From contig NC_084462.1 of assembly GCF_027409185.1 (NCBI RefSeq), positions 19,691,577 to 19,755,576 of the forward strand: 64,000 nucleotides of DNA. The letters are read 5' to 3'. This DNA comes from Cynocephalus volans. Its lineage: Eukaryota > Chordata > Mammalia > Dermoptera > Cynocephalidae. Numbering within the stretch: position 1 is the stretch's first letter; each line of letters opens with the position of its first letter. Below the pieces are notes generated by a model. The model ran no database searches. It saw only the letters and a list, made by a program, of their open reading frames with translations, and had not been told where the DNA came from. Below, in pieces: positions 11,441 to 24,731 of this stretch. Position numbers and translations under genes: made by a program.

Positions 11441-12077
11441 TATTGCCTCTCTTTAACATGACCTTAAACATCACCTACCAATACAGTGTGGTTTTCTTGT
11501 TGATGGCTTAGTGCCTTGAGTTCTGTTTCTTTTTGTTTCTGCCACCAGCTCCACAAGCTTCTATCAAGGTAAGAGCCTGGGTATCATGGGCCTCCCAAAG
11601 GTTGACTAAGTTCTCCCTTGCAAGGTTTTTATTTTTCTTTTTCTGAGTGAATGCTTTGTGAGACAGCTTTAGCATGCCCCCTAGACCTTCAGGGAGTGAG
11701 AAAAAAATTCAGTTTCTCATATTTAGGTTGTTTAGTGCCTTTGCAGTGACCTTTTTTTAACCTTCTTTGTGGAAGCTGTCAATATATCCAATGACTTACT
11801 GGGTAAGGAAAGCGGAATTGCGATGATTAAATAGGTGTCTCACCTTGCCAAAGTCACAGTGAGTCGGCTCTGCGAGCACCTTGCGTTGTTATCACAGTTT
11901 CTTTCTCCTCAGGAAAAGAACTGTCTAGGTTTGTCAGTTTGTGCGCAATTCTTACATTTAATATGATGTTAGACCTGAGGTGTCTAGAAATACATACATG
12001 CCTCTATCATTACAAAGTGAGAAGTCACCACAGGTGAGCCACAACCTTGGAGGCTGTATGTGAATCTCTCACTCTCT
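11441..12077. other. 5' flanking sequence, nothing recognised
   Basis: No gene, RNA or named repeat was recognised. Confidence 0.35.
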
Positions 12078-12715
12078 TTTAAAAATTGTGGTAAAATACA
12101 CGTAACATAAAACTTATCCTCTTAACCATTTTAAGTGTACAGTTCAGTGGCATTAAGTATATTCACATTGTTGTGCAACCATCATCGCTACCTATCTCCA
12201 GAACTTGTTCATCATCCCAAACTGAAACGCTGTACCCATGAAATCATAACTTTTCATCTCTCCTCCCGAGCCCCCGGCAACCACCCTTCTACTTCCTGTC
12301 TCTATGAACTTGACTACTCTAGAGACCTCATATAAGTGGAATCATACAGTATTTGTCCTTCTGTGTCTGGCTTATTTCATTCAGCATAATGTCCTCAAGG
12401 CTCATCCATGTGGCAGCATGTGGCAGAATTTCCTTCCTTTTTAAGGCTGAATAATATTCCATTGGATGTATGTGCCGCAAGTGTGGATGGGCACTTGGGG
12501 TGCTTCTACCTTTTGCCTATTGTGAATAATGCTGCTGTGAACATGGTGTGCAATTGTCCCTGCAAGACTCTCCTTCAGTTCTCCTGGGAATATTTCCAGA
12601 ACTGGAATTCTGCAATGTATGGTAATTTTAATTTTTTGAGGAAGCACCATCCTGTCTTCCACAGTTGACTGTGCCATCTTACATTCCCACGAACATTGTG
12701 TGTATAAATCCCTCT
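12078..12715 (-). repeat. Old L1 (L1M) 3' fragment
   Basis: Antisense L1 landmarks: attgtggtaaaatacacgta, taagtgtacagttcagtggc, cccccggcaaccacccttct, ggctgaataatattccattg and attgtgaataatgctgctgt. It is parallel in content to the fragments at 3255 and 10408 but independent of them. Confidence 0.85.
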
Positions 12716-12749
12716 GTATGAGATCAGTATTTCTTGAATCCTTCAGCCC

Positions 12750-13475
12750 TTTCCATCTCCTTCCCTAGTGGCCAGCCAGAGTGATTTGATTTCAAATATG
12801 TGGGTACCTTCTGCCTAAAACCCCTCAGTGGCTTTCCATTGCTCTTGGGACCAGACCCAGATCCTTACCTGACCCAACAGGGTCCCTCCCTCCTCTGGCT
12901 TAATCTGGTTCAGCTGACATGGTCACTCTGTTCCACCACAGTAGCTTTCTGTCTGCCCCTCCATGGTGCCATGCTTCCTTCTTTAGCACACGCCATTTAC
13001 TGGCTGGAATGCAATCCCACCACACTCTCAGCTGCCTCCTCTAATCAGCTCCAACTCAGCCTTTGGACCTTAGCACAAGTCTCCTTATTAGGGAAGAGAT
13101 CCCTGCCCTCCTTTTCACTGTCCTCCCTCCCCTTCAATCAAGTAGGTTCTCTTGTGACAGCTTCTCATAAAAATGTGTTCCTTTCCTCCCAAACACCTCT
13201 GTTTGCATCCATTTATACAGTAATGTGATGATTGGACTAATACCTATTTCAGCCCCAGACTGGAAAGTAGGTAAGCAGGGAAGCTTCCCACCCTAGGCAG
13301 GCCGAATTTCCCTTCTACACTCGCATGTCACCAAGCAACAATCCCTCATCACGGTTGTGATTCTACACTTATTCGTGTCTTTGATTCACGTCTGTATTTT
13401 CCACTAGGCTGTAACGGCCACCAGGATAGGAACTACGACTATGTGTTTTTTCACACTCAATAATTATTCAATTGG
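12750..13475 (+). repeat. L2 LINE 3' portion
   Basis: The sense L2 consensus runs through cctaaaacccctcagtggct, ttccattgctcttgggacca, a gtccctccctcctctgg segment, ggaccttagcacaagtctcc and the late segment ccactaggctgtaacggcca. It explains the 142-codon open frame at 12800-13228, which is not a host gene. Confidence 0.7.
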
Positions 13476-13839
13476 AGAAATCTGTTTAGCCGGACCTGAA
13501 TTAGCAATGCATAACTAGGATTCCGAAGTCCTAAAGGAATCTGAATGATGCCCAAATTTGCCATTCCGTGTTTTCAGCTAAGGTCTCTCTCTCTTGGGCA
13601 TTTGAAGTCCCCGTGCCTGGCATGGGTCTAGCGTGTTTGTTAAGTGCACTAATGACTCCAAAAAGGAATAGAGGGGATAGGGGATGACGGGAAGTACCCT
13701 TAGGCAAACTTGATATTCAGTTACAGTACAAAACCCTTGATTTTGGTGCTTAAGTTTGATCACATTTGGGGGTTGGGGGATGGAACGGCTCGTGCCCTGG
13801 AGACTGCTGAGGTCATTTTGTCCCCTTCTCCAGTGACCC
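13476..13839. other. Sequence immediately upstream of the CpG island
   Basis: Unique-looking DNA with rising GC content toward 13840. It may hold distal promoter elements, but none could be assigned. Confidence 0.35.
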
Positions 13840-13931
13840 AAGATCAAAACTTTCCGGTTAGACATTTCGGGGGGGTCCTCCCTTCGTCCCCCAGGATGGG
13901 GGGATCTGCAGCCCGCAGCTAGGGACAGTAG

Positions 13932-14726
<795 letters not shown>

Positions 14727-14741
14727 TGAGTGCCGGCCCGC

Positions 14742-14886
14742 GACCCCTGACCCCTGACCCCTGCCAGCCGGAAACCCGGGGTCACTCCCGACCCCTGCCG
14801 GTCTGCACCCCCGGTGTCACCCCTGATTCCCGCCGGCCTGGACCCCCTGGTCATCCCTGCCCCGCCTGTGTCCCACAGTCACCCCG
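14742..14886 (+). repeat. 34-bp minisatellite just inside intron 1, with a gacccct heptamer run
   Basis: A heptamer run (gacccct repeated, 14742-14762) leads into four diverged units at 14756-14789, 14790-14824, 14825-14858 and 14859-14886 (34, 35, 34 and 28 bases). Each unit starts with a gacccctgcc-like block and ends with a gtcac/gtcat core plus a C run. It is 16 bases from the splice donor at its nearest point. Confidence 0.75.
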
Positions 14887-15250
14887 GACCCGGCGTGGAC
14901 CCTTGGGCTGCCCCCACTCCCCGTCCAGTCTGGGTGACATGAGGCAGTGGGAGGGTGTCGCTGGGGAGGTGTAGAGTCCCCGGGAGCAGCGGCAGTCTCC
15001 CGAGGGCCGGAGCGCCCGGGTGGGAGCCCCTGGCAGCTGGGGCAGGTCTGAACGGGCAGAGGCTCGGCGGGGAGCGGCCAGAACAGGAAGCGCCCTGCCT
15101 TAGTGTACCTCGAAAACGCGGGTGAGGAACGCGGGACGCCCTTGCGAGCTCCTCGGATGGAGCAGCGGGACCCGGAGCTCTGGGGAGGCGCCTCAGAGCA
15201 GTTCGATTCCCCTGGGCTGGACAGACAGACGCGGTGAGGTCCGGACGCCC

Positions 15251-17154
15251 CAGTCCTGTGGATCCCTCACCTTCCTCTCACTTTCCCCACCCTCTGCACT
15301 GCCCCGGAGATCCTGGACCTCAAGATCTGTTGATCAGGAGAAAGCCTGTTTAATTACTCATTTCCTCTGTAGGCACTTTCTTTTTCTATTTAGTAATTGC
15401 TCTAACTCCTCATTAGTGTTTATACTTCTTCAGTATCCTTCGTGCTCAAGAGTTCTTTGTCTAATTACTCTCTCCTTTATACACGTGCTGCATCCAGGGA
15501 ATTTTTGCTGGGGTAATTCCCAGGGCCCAAAGTTTGTTTCTATAAACTCTTCCCCATTCTAGGGTCTTGGCATGTTTGGTTATAAATATTGTATTGAATA
15601 ATTTTCAAGTGCAGCATCAACATTACTCACTCCTACTTAGGGTGTGAGAGGGAAAGGAGGAGTATACCTTCATTTTCCAAACGTGAAAGGTATGCATTTT
15701 GGTAAAATCAGGAGGCACCAAATAACAGTTTTTCTGTGCCTTAGTTATTACTCTGTTCTGTCTTTTTGACAATCTACACACTTTCTCCATACTCTGGGCC
15801 GTTAAATGCATTTCCTGGCCAATCTCTCCTCTGGTGAGAAAATGACAGGTAAACAGATCCTGTCTCCCCTCCTGAGGCCTGTTTCTGCTAATGCCCTTTA
15901 TATAATTCAGGTTCTGTAAGTGCTTCCATTAAACAATCTTGCTTTCAGGGTTTCCTATCCCAGCTGTTCGACAGTATGCTCCTGACTAGGAGGATCCAGC
16001 TTACTGAATCTTGAATGAGATGATCATACTAGTATTTTCTCTAACTCAAGGGGACAACATTTGAAACCATAGAGTCCTCAGATCATCTACCGAATAGGCC
16101 AGTACCAAGTCTATTATTTATGAAGTGTTATTGGTGTATCAGTGCCTTGCAAATTCATGCTCCAAAGAGCTTGCATCCTTAGTGGGTGCATTATGGAAAA
16201 GCATCGTGGTGTATGTAGCTCACAGGCGAAACATTTGCCCACTCACTGATTTGGTGCTTTAGATATGCTTGAAGTGCTTTGCCCCACTGTGCCCATCTGT
16301 CTTTATTTGACTTCTGCTGTGCTTCTGAGCAATATCTGTGTAGGCAGTGATGTAAAATTTACAAGAACAAAACAAATGTGCAAAAGAAAAAACGTTCAGT
16401 AGGTGTCCATAATACCCTCCTAGAGAAAAGCTGTTTGCTTCTGAAAATTGTCGAAGCCTGTCAACAAACATGTTTAGTAGTTCAAGTGCTTTTACGTTAT
16501 TTTTATTTTAGAATACTTAAACCTAAGTAGTCGCATATATAAGAACAGGCCATCATAAACTTCTTTTTTAGGGTTAGGTCAAGGTTCTTAGGCCTGTTGC
16601 ATTGAAGGTAATCAAGAAATTTTAAGGAATTCTAAGCCAGGAAGTTGGATACAGAAGGTTTTGTTACCCCAAAATGGGAAATTCATCACTGACTGTAAAA
16701 GAATGGCAGTAATTATTGTGCCTATTTTCTCTCAGGCTTTGGTACCCAGTTTTGCCATTAATATTTGAAGTTATGATTGCTTTACCATAAATGGCAGATT
16801 GTTGTGTTGTCCTGGAGTTTTGTTGACTTGACTAGGCTGGGATTTGGTGGACTGCAGTCACCCAAGGCTTGGAGAGTTCTCATTGTGTTGGTGCCCACAC
16901 CATTTCTCAAAGCTGTCTAGTCCTCAGACATTTTCTTCACCGCTCCTTAGGAGAGGTGATAGCCACATTGGTGACATTTGCACACACCACACACTCCTCT
17001 GTTCAACTCCCACTCAAGAGATACCAGAATTTACCCCAATTTGTTACTAGAATTGTATCTTTCCAAATCTTCAATACTTTTAATTATTGGTAGGAGAAAA
17101 ATGACTTGTGACACAGCTTAGGCAGAGCTGCATGTGCCATACTTGGAGCATTTC
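15251..17154 (+). other. Intron 1 sequence, nothing recognised
   Basis: GC content falls to genome background. No exon-like open frame with splice sites, RNA gene or named repeat was recognised in this stretch. Confidence 0.4.
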
Positions 17155-17272
17155 TTCTAGACCATAAGCTCCCTAAGGCTGGAGCCAAGAACTTATCTTT
17201 AACCAGAGACTCAGTGCAGGACCTGGCTGGCGATAGGTATGTAACAACTGTTATGTTTGTTGAATGACAAAC
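17155..17272 (+). repeat. L2 LINE 3' end fragment
   Basis: agaccataagctccctaagg, ctggagccaagaacttatct and tatgtttgttgaatgaca follow the sense L2 3' terminus. Confidence 0.6.
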
Positions 17273-17710
17273 CAGATGAATGTGCGGTTTCCATAAGAGA
17301 AAAATACTGCCATTGATTTAGCTTGGTTTCTTAAAATGTACAGTCAGCATGGTGGGGGGGGGATATGGACAGCAGCCTTCTTGGTTATGTAGGTGGATGT
17401 GGGGAGTGTGGGTGTGTGTACGCGAGCACGTGCATATGTGTCTGTAGTTCCTGATACCACTTAATTTGGAATTTGAATTTAGCTATTATTTGTGAACTTA
17501 AAAAAAAGACTCATAGGTAGTTCCTTATTTGTTCTTTTCTCTTTCTCTGCAAACTTTTCTCCCAGAACTTTTATAGTAAACATGGATTAGTTGAGCAATT
17601 GCAATGAAAACAAGACTTCTGTTTGTGGTAGCTTCAAGTGGTAAGATTTACATGGGTGTCTTTGCTTTCCTTATACTAATTTTCTGCAATGACCATGGTT
17701 ACTTTTTTTA
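17273..17710 (+). other. Intron 1 sequence, nothing recognised
   Basis: It contains an 8-base G run near 17354 and a GT-rich patch near 17403-17445. No gene or named repeat was recognised. Confidence 0.35.
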
Positions 17711-17912
17711 TCTTTAACACTTTTTTTTTTTTCTTTTTTGTGACCGGTAAGGGGATCGCAACCCTTGGCTTCGTGTCACTCACACCGCACTCAGCCAGTG
17801 AGCGCACTGGCCAGCCCTATATAGGATCTGAACCCGCGGCAGGCGCCGCTGCACTCCCAGCGCTGCACTCTCCCGAGTGAGCCACGGGGTCGGCCCTTCT
17901 TTAACACTTTTT
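17711..17912 (-). mobile_element. Dimeric tRNA-Ile-like SINE (CYN-like) with 15-bp target-site duplication
   Basis: The target-site duplication tctttaacacttttt is perfect at 17711-17725 and 17898-17912. Read on the minus strand, the element (17726-17897) starts gggccgaccccgtggctcac. It carries a first B-box-like ggttcagatcc, a linker with ctatatagg, then a second tRNA-like unit ending in ccttaccggtcac and an A-rich tail. A perfect duplication implies a fairly recent insertion. Confidence 0.92.
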
Positions 17913-18800
17913 ATAGCAGAAAATTTCAAACATAAAATAGAGTAATAAACTTTCATATACCCATCACTCAGCCTCAACAATTATCATCACATGGCCTAAC
18001 TTGTTTTATCTTCATCCCTACTTATCTTTTCCTTCTCCCCTCAGTTATTTTGAATCAAATTACAGATGTCGTATTGTTGTCTGTAAATATTTCAATAAAA
18101 ATCTCTAAAAGATAAGAATTCTTTTTTAAAAACCACAATGTCATTATCACACCTAAAAAATTAGTAACAATTACTTACTATCATCAGACATCCATCCAAT
18201 CAGTGTTTGGATTTCCCTGTCTTTGTGATGTTTTTCCTTTTCTTATTTAGTGTATTTATTTGAGTCAAAGTGTGAATTAGGTCCAGACATGGGAATTGGT
18301 TGATGTGTTTCTTACATCTCTTTTAACCTGTAGGTTCCATCTCACCCTCTTTTTTGTCCTGGGGTCATCTGTCCTATATAGTTTCCCACATCTGCTTTTA
18401 CAGATTGGATTCCTGCAGAATCCATTGAGTATGTCCCACTCCCCTGTCATTCCTGTAAATTGGTTGTTGGACCCAGGGATTTGATCAGACTCAGGTTTGA
18501 TTTTTTTTTTTTTTTTCCCAAAACTATCTCATAGGTGGTGGTGCATATGTCTGTTGGGAGGCAAAAATGTCTGGTTGTGTCCCCTTTTATAATGTTAGCA
18601 GCTTTTGATGGTCACTCCCTAGGGCCCTTAATTTATCATCACCTGTGCCTTCTTGTAGTTAATTTTGGCTGCCAGCGTTTGGTCCATAGCTGTGTGGGCA
18701 TGCTCCACCTACTGAAAGACGTATTGTGAGTGACAGATGTTACGGATCACAGCTTCTGCAAGTGTACCAGGATAAAAAGTAATTAATTGTAACCACCAAA
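17913..18800 (-). repeat. Old L1 (L1M) 3' UTR region
   Basis: Antisense L1 3' UTR landmarks: agcagaaaatttcaaacata, tacccatcactcagcctcaa, ttttgaatcaaattacagat, cattcctgtaaattggttgt and gggatttgatcagactcagg. The SINE at 17711 sits at or near its left end. Confidence 0.6.
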
Positions 18801-19916
18801 GCATTTTACTACACAAATAATTGTTTTAGGTCCTATAAAAACATAATGGAACATAGTTTCTCATTGCTGTTTCCACTGGTAACTTGAAGAGTATTGGATT
18901 AGGTTTTGGCCATCATACAATTAGTTATCAGATTGACATTATTTTCTAATTAATTGGAAAGTGCCCTAGACTTAGTGAGAACAGCAAGTATGTGCCTCAC
19001 TACGGAGCATCTGGGGGACAGTCATGGCGTTCCTTTTCTCATGGGGTTTCCCTCACCCTTGTCACTCCACTACTGCAGTCCAGAGGGAGCTGCTGGGTCT
19101 TATATGACCCAGTGTCTGGGTCATGGTTGGTCCAGGAGAGGGCATAATGTGCCAAGCTGCGTTTTGCACTTGGGACAGGAGGTGTCAGATCAGTCTCTTT
19201 TCAGTGGCCGAAGCTGGAAGATGTGCAGACAGGTTGTGCTGGTTCTCTTCTCCATGTGGCAGGAACCAGCCTGCAGAGTGAGGGAAGATGGAAAGAGCAG
19301 CACTTAGGGAGGGGGTCAGCCTGTTAGTGACGGAACCGCATAGAAGAAGATGACAGTCATCAGGCCTGATTCATTGAGACCTGGACCACAGTGGCCCTGG
19401 GACTGGAGAAGTGTAGATACAGGTGAAAAACCTTCTGAAGGAAGAAATATTCTGATTGGGTGATTGTTTGAAATGAGAGTTTGAACCGGAGGCTGGGAGA
19501 ATGATAACTGCTGCCTAATGAAAATAGGGAGGTTGGGAAGGGGAGCTGTAGTAAAGGAGGGGAAGCTTTCACTTCAGTCCTGTTATATCTGGATAGTATG
19601 GTCAAAATAGAAAATGGGGCATCTTACCTAAATGAAGGCTTTATTCTGGTTTCTTGCTGGTTAGCAGTTATTGTATATCTCAAACGTTTGTTCAGAGTTA
19701 CACTGTCATCTTGTTAAAACTTACTTTAGAAAGGTTTATGGGAATTAGTGACTTGGGAGCTAGTACACTGAGTTTATGTTGGAAATATGAGCCACTTTCT
19801 AGTATCTAGTTCACGTTGAATTTTTTGGGATTATCACCCATATAAGAAAATTCATATAAAGTTAAAAAAAAGTCAACATATGAGGATGTTATTTATCATG
19901 TAGTATGTGTTGAATT
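18801..19916 (+). other. Intron 1 sequence, nothing recognised
   Basis: No gene or clear repeat. The 117-codon open frame at 18954-19307 has no recognisable domain and lacks splice-site support. Confidence 0.35.
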
Positions 19917-20134
19917 AAATTTATAATGTATGGGGCCAGCCCCATGGCTCACTCGGGAGAGTGTGGCGCTGGGAGCACAGCGGCGCTCCCGCCGCGGGTT
20001 CGGATCCTATATAGGGATGGCTGGTGCGCTCACTGGCTGAGCGTGGTGCAGACCACATCGTGCCGAGGGTTGCGATCCCCTTACCGGTCACAAGAAAGAA
20101 AAAAAAAAAAAGAAAAAAAAATTTATAATGTATG
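19917..20134 (+). mobile_element. Dimeric tRNA-Ile-like SINE (CYN-like) with 16-bp target-site duplication
   Basis: The target-site duplication aaatttataatgtatg is perfect at 19917-19932 and 20119-20134. The element (19933-20118) starts gggccagccccatggctcac. It has a first B-box-like gggttcggatcc, the joining motif tatatagggatggctgg, a second unit with gcgctcactggctgagcgtg and gggttgcgatccccttaccg, and an A-rich tail with two G interruptions. Confidence 0.95.
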
Positions 20135-20935
20135 AAAGCCTTTGTCTTTGATGGAGGAATAGGGTTGGTAGGTGCTAAAAAGTGTAATGTAGATTCTTAA
20201 TGATGTTCAAATTTAATACTTTTGAAAAAGACACAGCTATGTTTAAAATTATTTGCTGAAACGAAACTAAAGCATTTGATTTGGAGATACAGTAATTTAC
20301 TGTTTGCTGTTTTTGCATTTTGTGAATGTCAGGGGATAAACTTGCTAAATTAATGACAACTTAAATTGCAGCAATGCTTCATTTCCATAATTACCCTACA
20401 TTTAAAGCATTTCATATTAAAATGCTTTTAATTTCCTGGAAATGGGCCCTTGTATTGTGACGTGTTAGGAGGGAGATTTTGTAGTTAATTTTCATTGCTA
20501 CTGTCACTTTTCATGAGTTTCTCATTTCCTGGTAAAATGTTGCTGATTAATTAAAAAGAAAGAAAAATGGAATGTGTGTGCGAACAGTTTGTGAATTTAT
20601 AAAGGGAAACTAACAGGCGCGCTACGCGTTTTTGCGTTGCTGGGAGCATGGTGTGAGGGCGCAGCCAGGGACCAAGGTGTAAGAACTTGCCTCACGTGCC
20701 CCATGTCTAGAGTGTTGACATACTGCTTTCTTGCAAATGTGTGGTTTTTCTCTCCTAAAAATAATTTCCAGTAGGTAGACAAAACTGATCAATAGACATA
20801 CAGAACAGGGAAGGGTATTTTATATGTGATTTGATTAAGAAGAATTTTGTTTGCCCCAGCCATCTGTCGTGTGTTTCACCTTGCTGGAAAAGGCACAAAC
20901 TGTCTTTCATTTATTTCCTCAGAGGGTATTAATTC
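20135..20935 (+). other. Intron 1 sequence, AT-rich, possible conserved block
   Basis: No gene recognised. The AT-rich section 20280-20560 looks like typical conserved non-coding sequence, which cannot be shown without alignment. Five CpGs are crowded at 20617-20636 in otherwise CpG-poor DNA. Confidence 0.35.
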
Positions 20936-20939
20936 TTCC

Positions 20940-21065
20940 CCAGTACTGCAGAGCTGAGCTCTGATCACGTTGCTGCTGTGCTCAGAAACCTTGATGGCTC
21001 CTGGGTACCCATAAAGTCAGGCCATATCCCTTAGCAGGAGCCCCAGTGTTCCTAAAGCTTCTCCC
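20940..21065 (+). repeat. L2 LINE fragment
   Basis: ctgctgtgctcagaaacctt, gatggctcctgggtacccat and aaagtcaggccatatccctt follow the L2 3' region in sense. Confidence 0.5.
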
Positions 21066-23267
21066 CTAACCTGTCAAAGGACAAGATCCTTTTGGGAGCA
21101 GAATTGCCTCTGGATATTTGTTTATACCAGCAGTTTTCAGATTTTGGGGGCCTCAGAGCCCTTACACATTCCTGGGAGCCGTTACACATTCCTGGGAGCC
21201 CAGAGCATTTTGATTTAATGTCTGGCTTAATGGAAGACAGCTAGAATCTCATAGCTGCTTCTGCTGTTAGTCTGTTGTGATACATTGTTTAGGCTGAAGT
21301 ATATGAAGAAAATCAAGCTCCCACAGATGAGTATGCAGTTGGAAAAGGGAGTACTATTTGAGTAACATTTTCAGATAACTGTGGATGTTCTTCTTTGATA
21401 CCGCGGCAAAACTTGACAAGTGGTAGTTTCCTGAAGGTTAATGCAGTATGGAATCTGAAACTACATCATCGGACTTTGTATTCAGTTACATTAAAATCCA
21501 TTGCTCTGTGTTGCATTTTGAATGAATCTCTTACTACCATGCAGGATTTTGTAACATCATACATTGGCCATTGAGAAAAATATTGAGTTGTGTCGATCTT
21601 CTAATGTTGATACATGTATCTTCTTAAGCAAAAAAGTCTTTTTCATCCTTAGGTTCATTTCAGTTGGTAGTTAAACTTCATCCCCTTGAACCCAGTAAAT
21701 CATGCCTTTTAAAACAGACATTTTTCATAAGAACAGGCTTTTTGATGTCTTTTGATTTTTAAATCTGTTTTAAAAGTTGAGTGACACAGCATATTTTTTT
21801 TAATGTGCTTTTTTTGGAGCAGTTTTAGGTTCACAGCAAAAGCATATTTTTATAGAAATTAAAAAGTTATGTAATTTAGTCATTGGCCTTATTAGTATCT
21901 TGTGACATAACTTGGCTGAATTTGGTATTTTTTGTACGTTACAGTCGCTTCTTGATTCTTTTAGATGTCACTGTTCATCTTGTCAGTTACTTCTGTTATG
22001 GTCCCCTAACCAGGTAGGGTCCTGGGGGCCTCTCTCTCCTTGCTGCTCCCAATGAGCCCACCTGGAGAACCAGGCCGGGGGTGGGGGGCGGGTAATGTCA
22101 ATGACAGAATGTATTTCTATGGGAACATTCGTAGTTTGGGATTTTTCATGAAACTTTTCTAAGCACACTTTTAAAAAACTGCCACTTCTGATAAACATAA
22201 AAATTTATTTTCTCCCTCCCTGACATGAACCCCTGGAGGATATTTCTCTCCTCCTTCCCCTCCTCACAGTAAATCAGTATTACACAGAGGATAAAGCTGA
22301 TTGTCTATTCTGAAAAAGCTTTGCTTTTTGTGATTTGTACCACAAAGATGAAAAGTCCTTACTGTTTTTCCAAATGTGTAATTGTAATGATGAAGGTGCC
22401 TCCGAGACTCTCCCACAGACTTGCATTGCCCTATCTCACAGATATTCTAGGGTTTGGGGGTTTTGAGTGGGGGCAGCATATAGGATTCAAAAATAATTTT
22501 GTAGCTTACAGTTGGAATTTTGAACCAACCTTTCCCATAGTAAGTCTCACTTGGTGGTTGTACTTTCAACGTGGGACACCCACCAGGACCCGTTGTGCAG
22601 TGAGCGGCAGAATGGCTGTCAGCTGGAGGTCGGTGCCTGCCCGAGGATCTGGAGCCACCAGTGATGCAGGCTGAGATGGTAATGCCCAGGCGGCAGGGGG
22701 ATTAGTTGTCTATAGAAACCTTCCCAGAAATACACCCTCCAGTCACATGACTCGGAAGCTCACTGATGAAATGAAGGAGCCTCCTGTATGTTACCAAGAA
22801 GCTGTGGCTGGAATGTAGTTCCTGGAAACGGTTTGTAAACTTAGTAACTCTTCAGAGCTGATTTTGAAAGAATGTTAAAATGAAAGCTGATGCTACTGCG
22901 AACAAAGCAAGCAGGCCTAGAAGTTATAGCTAAAGGAAAATTGCAAAGTAAAGTTTGTCTTCCTCTGCTTCTACCCTTGGGGACGTAAATATCCGGTCTG
23001 CTTGGCAGGTATATCCCTGTAGTCGGGAACAGTGACTCATTACAGCTTGACGAAAACATCTTTCCCTTAAGAATATCCAGCTCCCTTTGGTTGGATTCCA
23101 TATTAACCAAGGAACATTTACAACCCCAATTTGGCTCCTAACCTGTAAGAAGTCTCTACTGAATATTCAGCTTCCTTTGCAATTATATTTTTTCCTGTAA
23201 ATTGTGTGAACAGATTTTCCAGGCCTGTCTACCCCTGGATTGGCTTATCAGGGATGCTGTGGAGAGC
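21066..23267 (+). other. Intron 1 sequence with a small tandem repeat
   Basis: No gene recognised. A 19-base block is repeated exactly at 21162-21180 and 21182-21200 (period 20). A short G-rich run lies at 22076-22092. The rest is unassigned. Confidence 0.4.
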
Positions 23268-23402
23268 CTGGGACTTTCTGCAGTGATAGAATTGTTCTGT
23301 ATCGTCCAGTGTGCCAGCTGCTAGTCGTGTGGCTGTTGAACATTTGGAATGTGGCTAATGTGTTTAGTTTTCAAGTTAAATCAAACTAGCTACATGTGCT
23401 GC
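23268..23402 (+). mobile_element. hAT-Charlie-type DNA transposon fragment
   Basis: It contains gggactttctgcagtgatag, aattgttctgtatcgtccag and gtggctgttgaacatttgga followed by atgtggctaatg. This is the same family type as the copy at 10148-10372. Confidence 0.65.
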
Positions 23403-24526
23403 TCACTGGCTCACTGCTGCTCGTGAAGAGATTGCAGATCTGTGGATTCCCAGGCAGCCTCAGTTTACCCCATTTACTCCAGAGGCGCAAGTATGATTTT
23501 CTGCAGTATGCTTCGAGGTGAAAAGATCAGGAAAGCCTGGCATAGGCTGTGGATCTCAGGCAGACCCACTAAATAAAGTTGTCTGGTTACAAGGTGTGGT
23601 GAGGCCGGAACCTACCCTTTTTTTGAAGGATCTTTTTGAAACGGCTTGCTGCTGAATAAGTTGGTAATTCTCTTCAGTTTCTACCATTCTTGACTACTGA
23701 TGATAATTCCCTATTCTTGAAGCCAGAGGAAAAAATTAAATCATCTGAGAGATGATTCCTATGTATAATAAAGAGGAGTGACAAGTTAGCTGTTTAAAAA
23801 AAATTTTAAAAAACCATGGCCCTCTCTAGCCTGGATTTACTGTGCCTGTTAGTTATTGATGGATTGCATGTGAGTCCAGTTCCTTAATATTTTGATTCAT
23901 ATCCTGGCAACTTTTAAATTTCTTTATAAACACATGTATGTATGTTGCATGTGTCTGCCGTCACATGTCATACCAGGTGGCAGTCATACCAGGTGGCACT
24001 TGTTTAATAAGCTTTCCTAGGGCCCCATGCTCATAGCTCATGGACTTGTCACAGTTGGTTGGTATATATTGGGGTGAATATTGGTACTGCGTGTCTCCCT
24101 CGGGGGCTGCAAGTCCCACGCAGCAGGGGCTGGTTCTTGAGCGCAGCATCACGTGCCCAGTGCCTTGCCCAGTGCTGGTGAGTGCTGACTTATAGACGTG
24201 ATCTTCTGTAACCTGCTAGCTCTTGTGATAGGTAAATTCCAAAGTCTTGCTCTTGGGAAGTCCAGAACACACGTTCCTGATCAATGGGAAGAAAATACCT
24301 CCTTGGAGGGGTGATTCGGGGGCCCTGATTAGTGCCGTGCATCGCCCTGCAGGCTGCAGTGGTATCTACATCTGTCTGGCAGGGAGAGTTTTTATGGGCC
24401 AGGCCTGGAAGTGGCAAATCTCACTTTCACTCAGGCCAATGACCAGAGCTCAGTCCCCAGCCACTCCAGGGAAGGGCAGCATGCCCAGGATGAGGACAGC
24501 AGCAGGTTGCTGGACAGCTCACCAGT
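23403..24526 (+). other. Intron 1 sequence, nothing firm
   Basis: It includes a 16-base tandem duplication (gtcataccaggtggca, 23967-23982 and 23983-23998). No gene recognised. Confidence 0.4.
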
Positions 24527-24725
24527 TCAGGGCAGCCAACTGCAGCCTGTGGGCCAAACCCTGCTAGCCTTGTGGTTGTAAATAAAGCTTTATTGAACAC
24601 ACCACACCCATTGGATTCCATGCTGCCTATGGCTGCTTGGCTGAGTGGAGGCCATATGGCCCACAGAGCCTGCAGTAGTTACTGTCTGGCCTTGACAGGA
24701 ACAGTGTGTGCACCCCTGCTCCAGG
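24527..24725 (+). mobile_element. Old DNA transposon (hAT-type) fragment
   Basis: cagggcagccaactgcagcc, gtaaataaagctttattgaa, cacacccattggattccatg, tatggctgcttggctgagtg and catatggcccacagagcctg follow a common mammalian DNA-transposon relic in sense. The exact family is not assigned. Confidence 0.55.
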
Positions 24726-24731
24726 TCACAG

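Noticed and set aside
12800..13228. 142-codon frame as a possible gene
   Set aside because: It lies inside an L2 LINE 3' region that explains the sequence.
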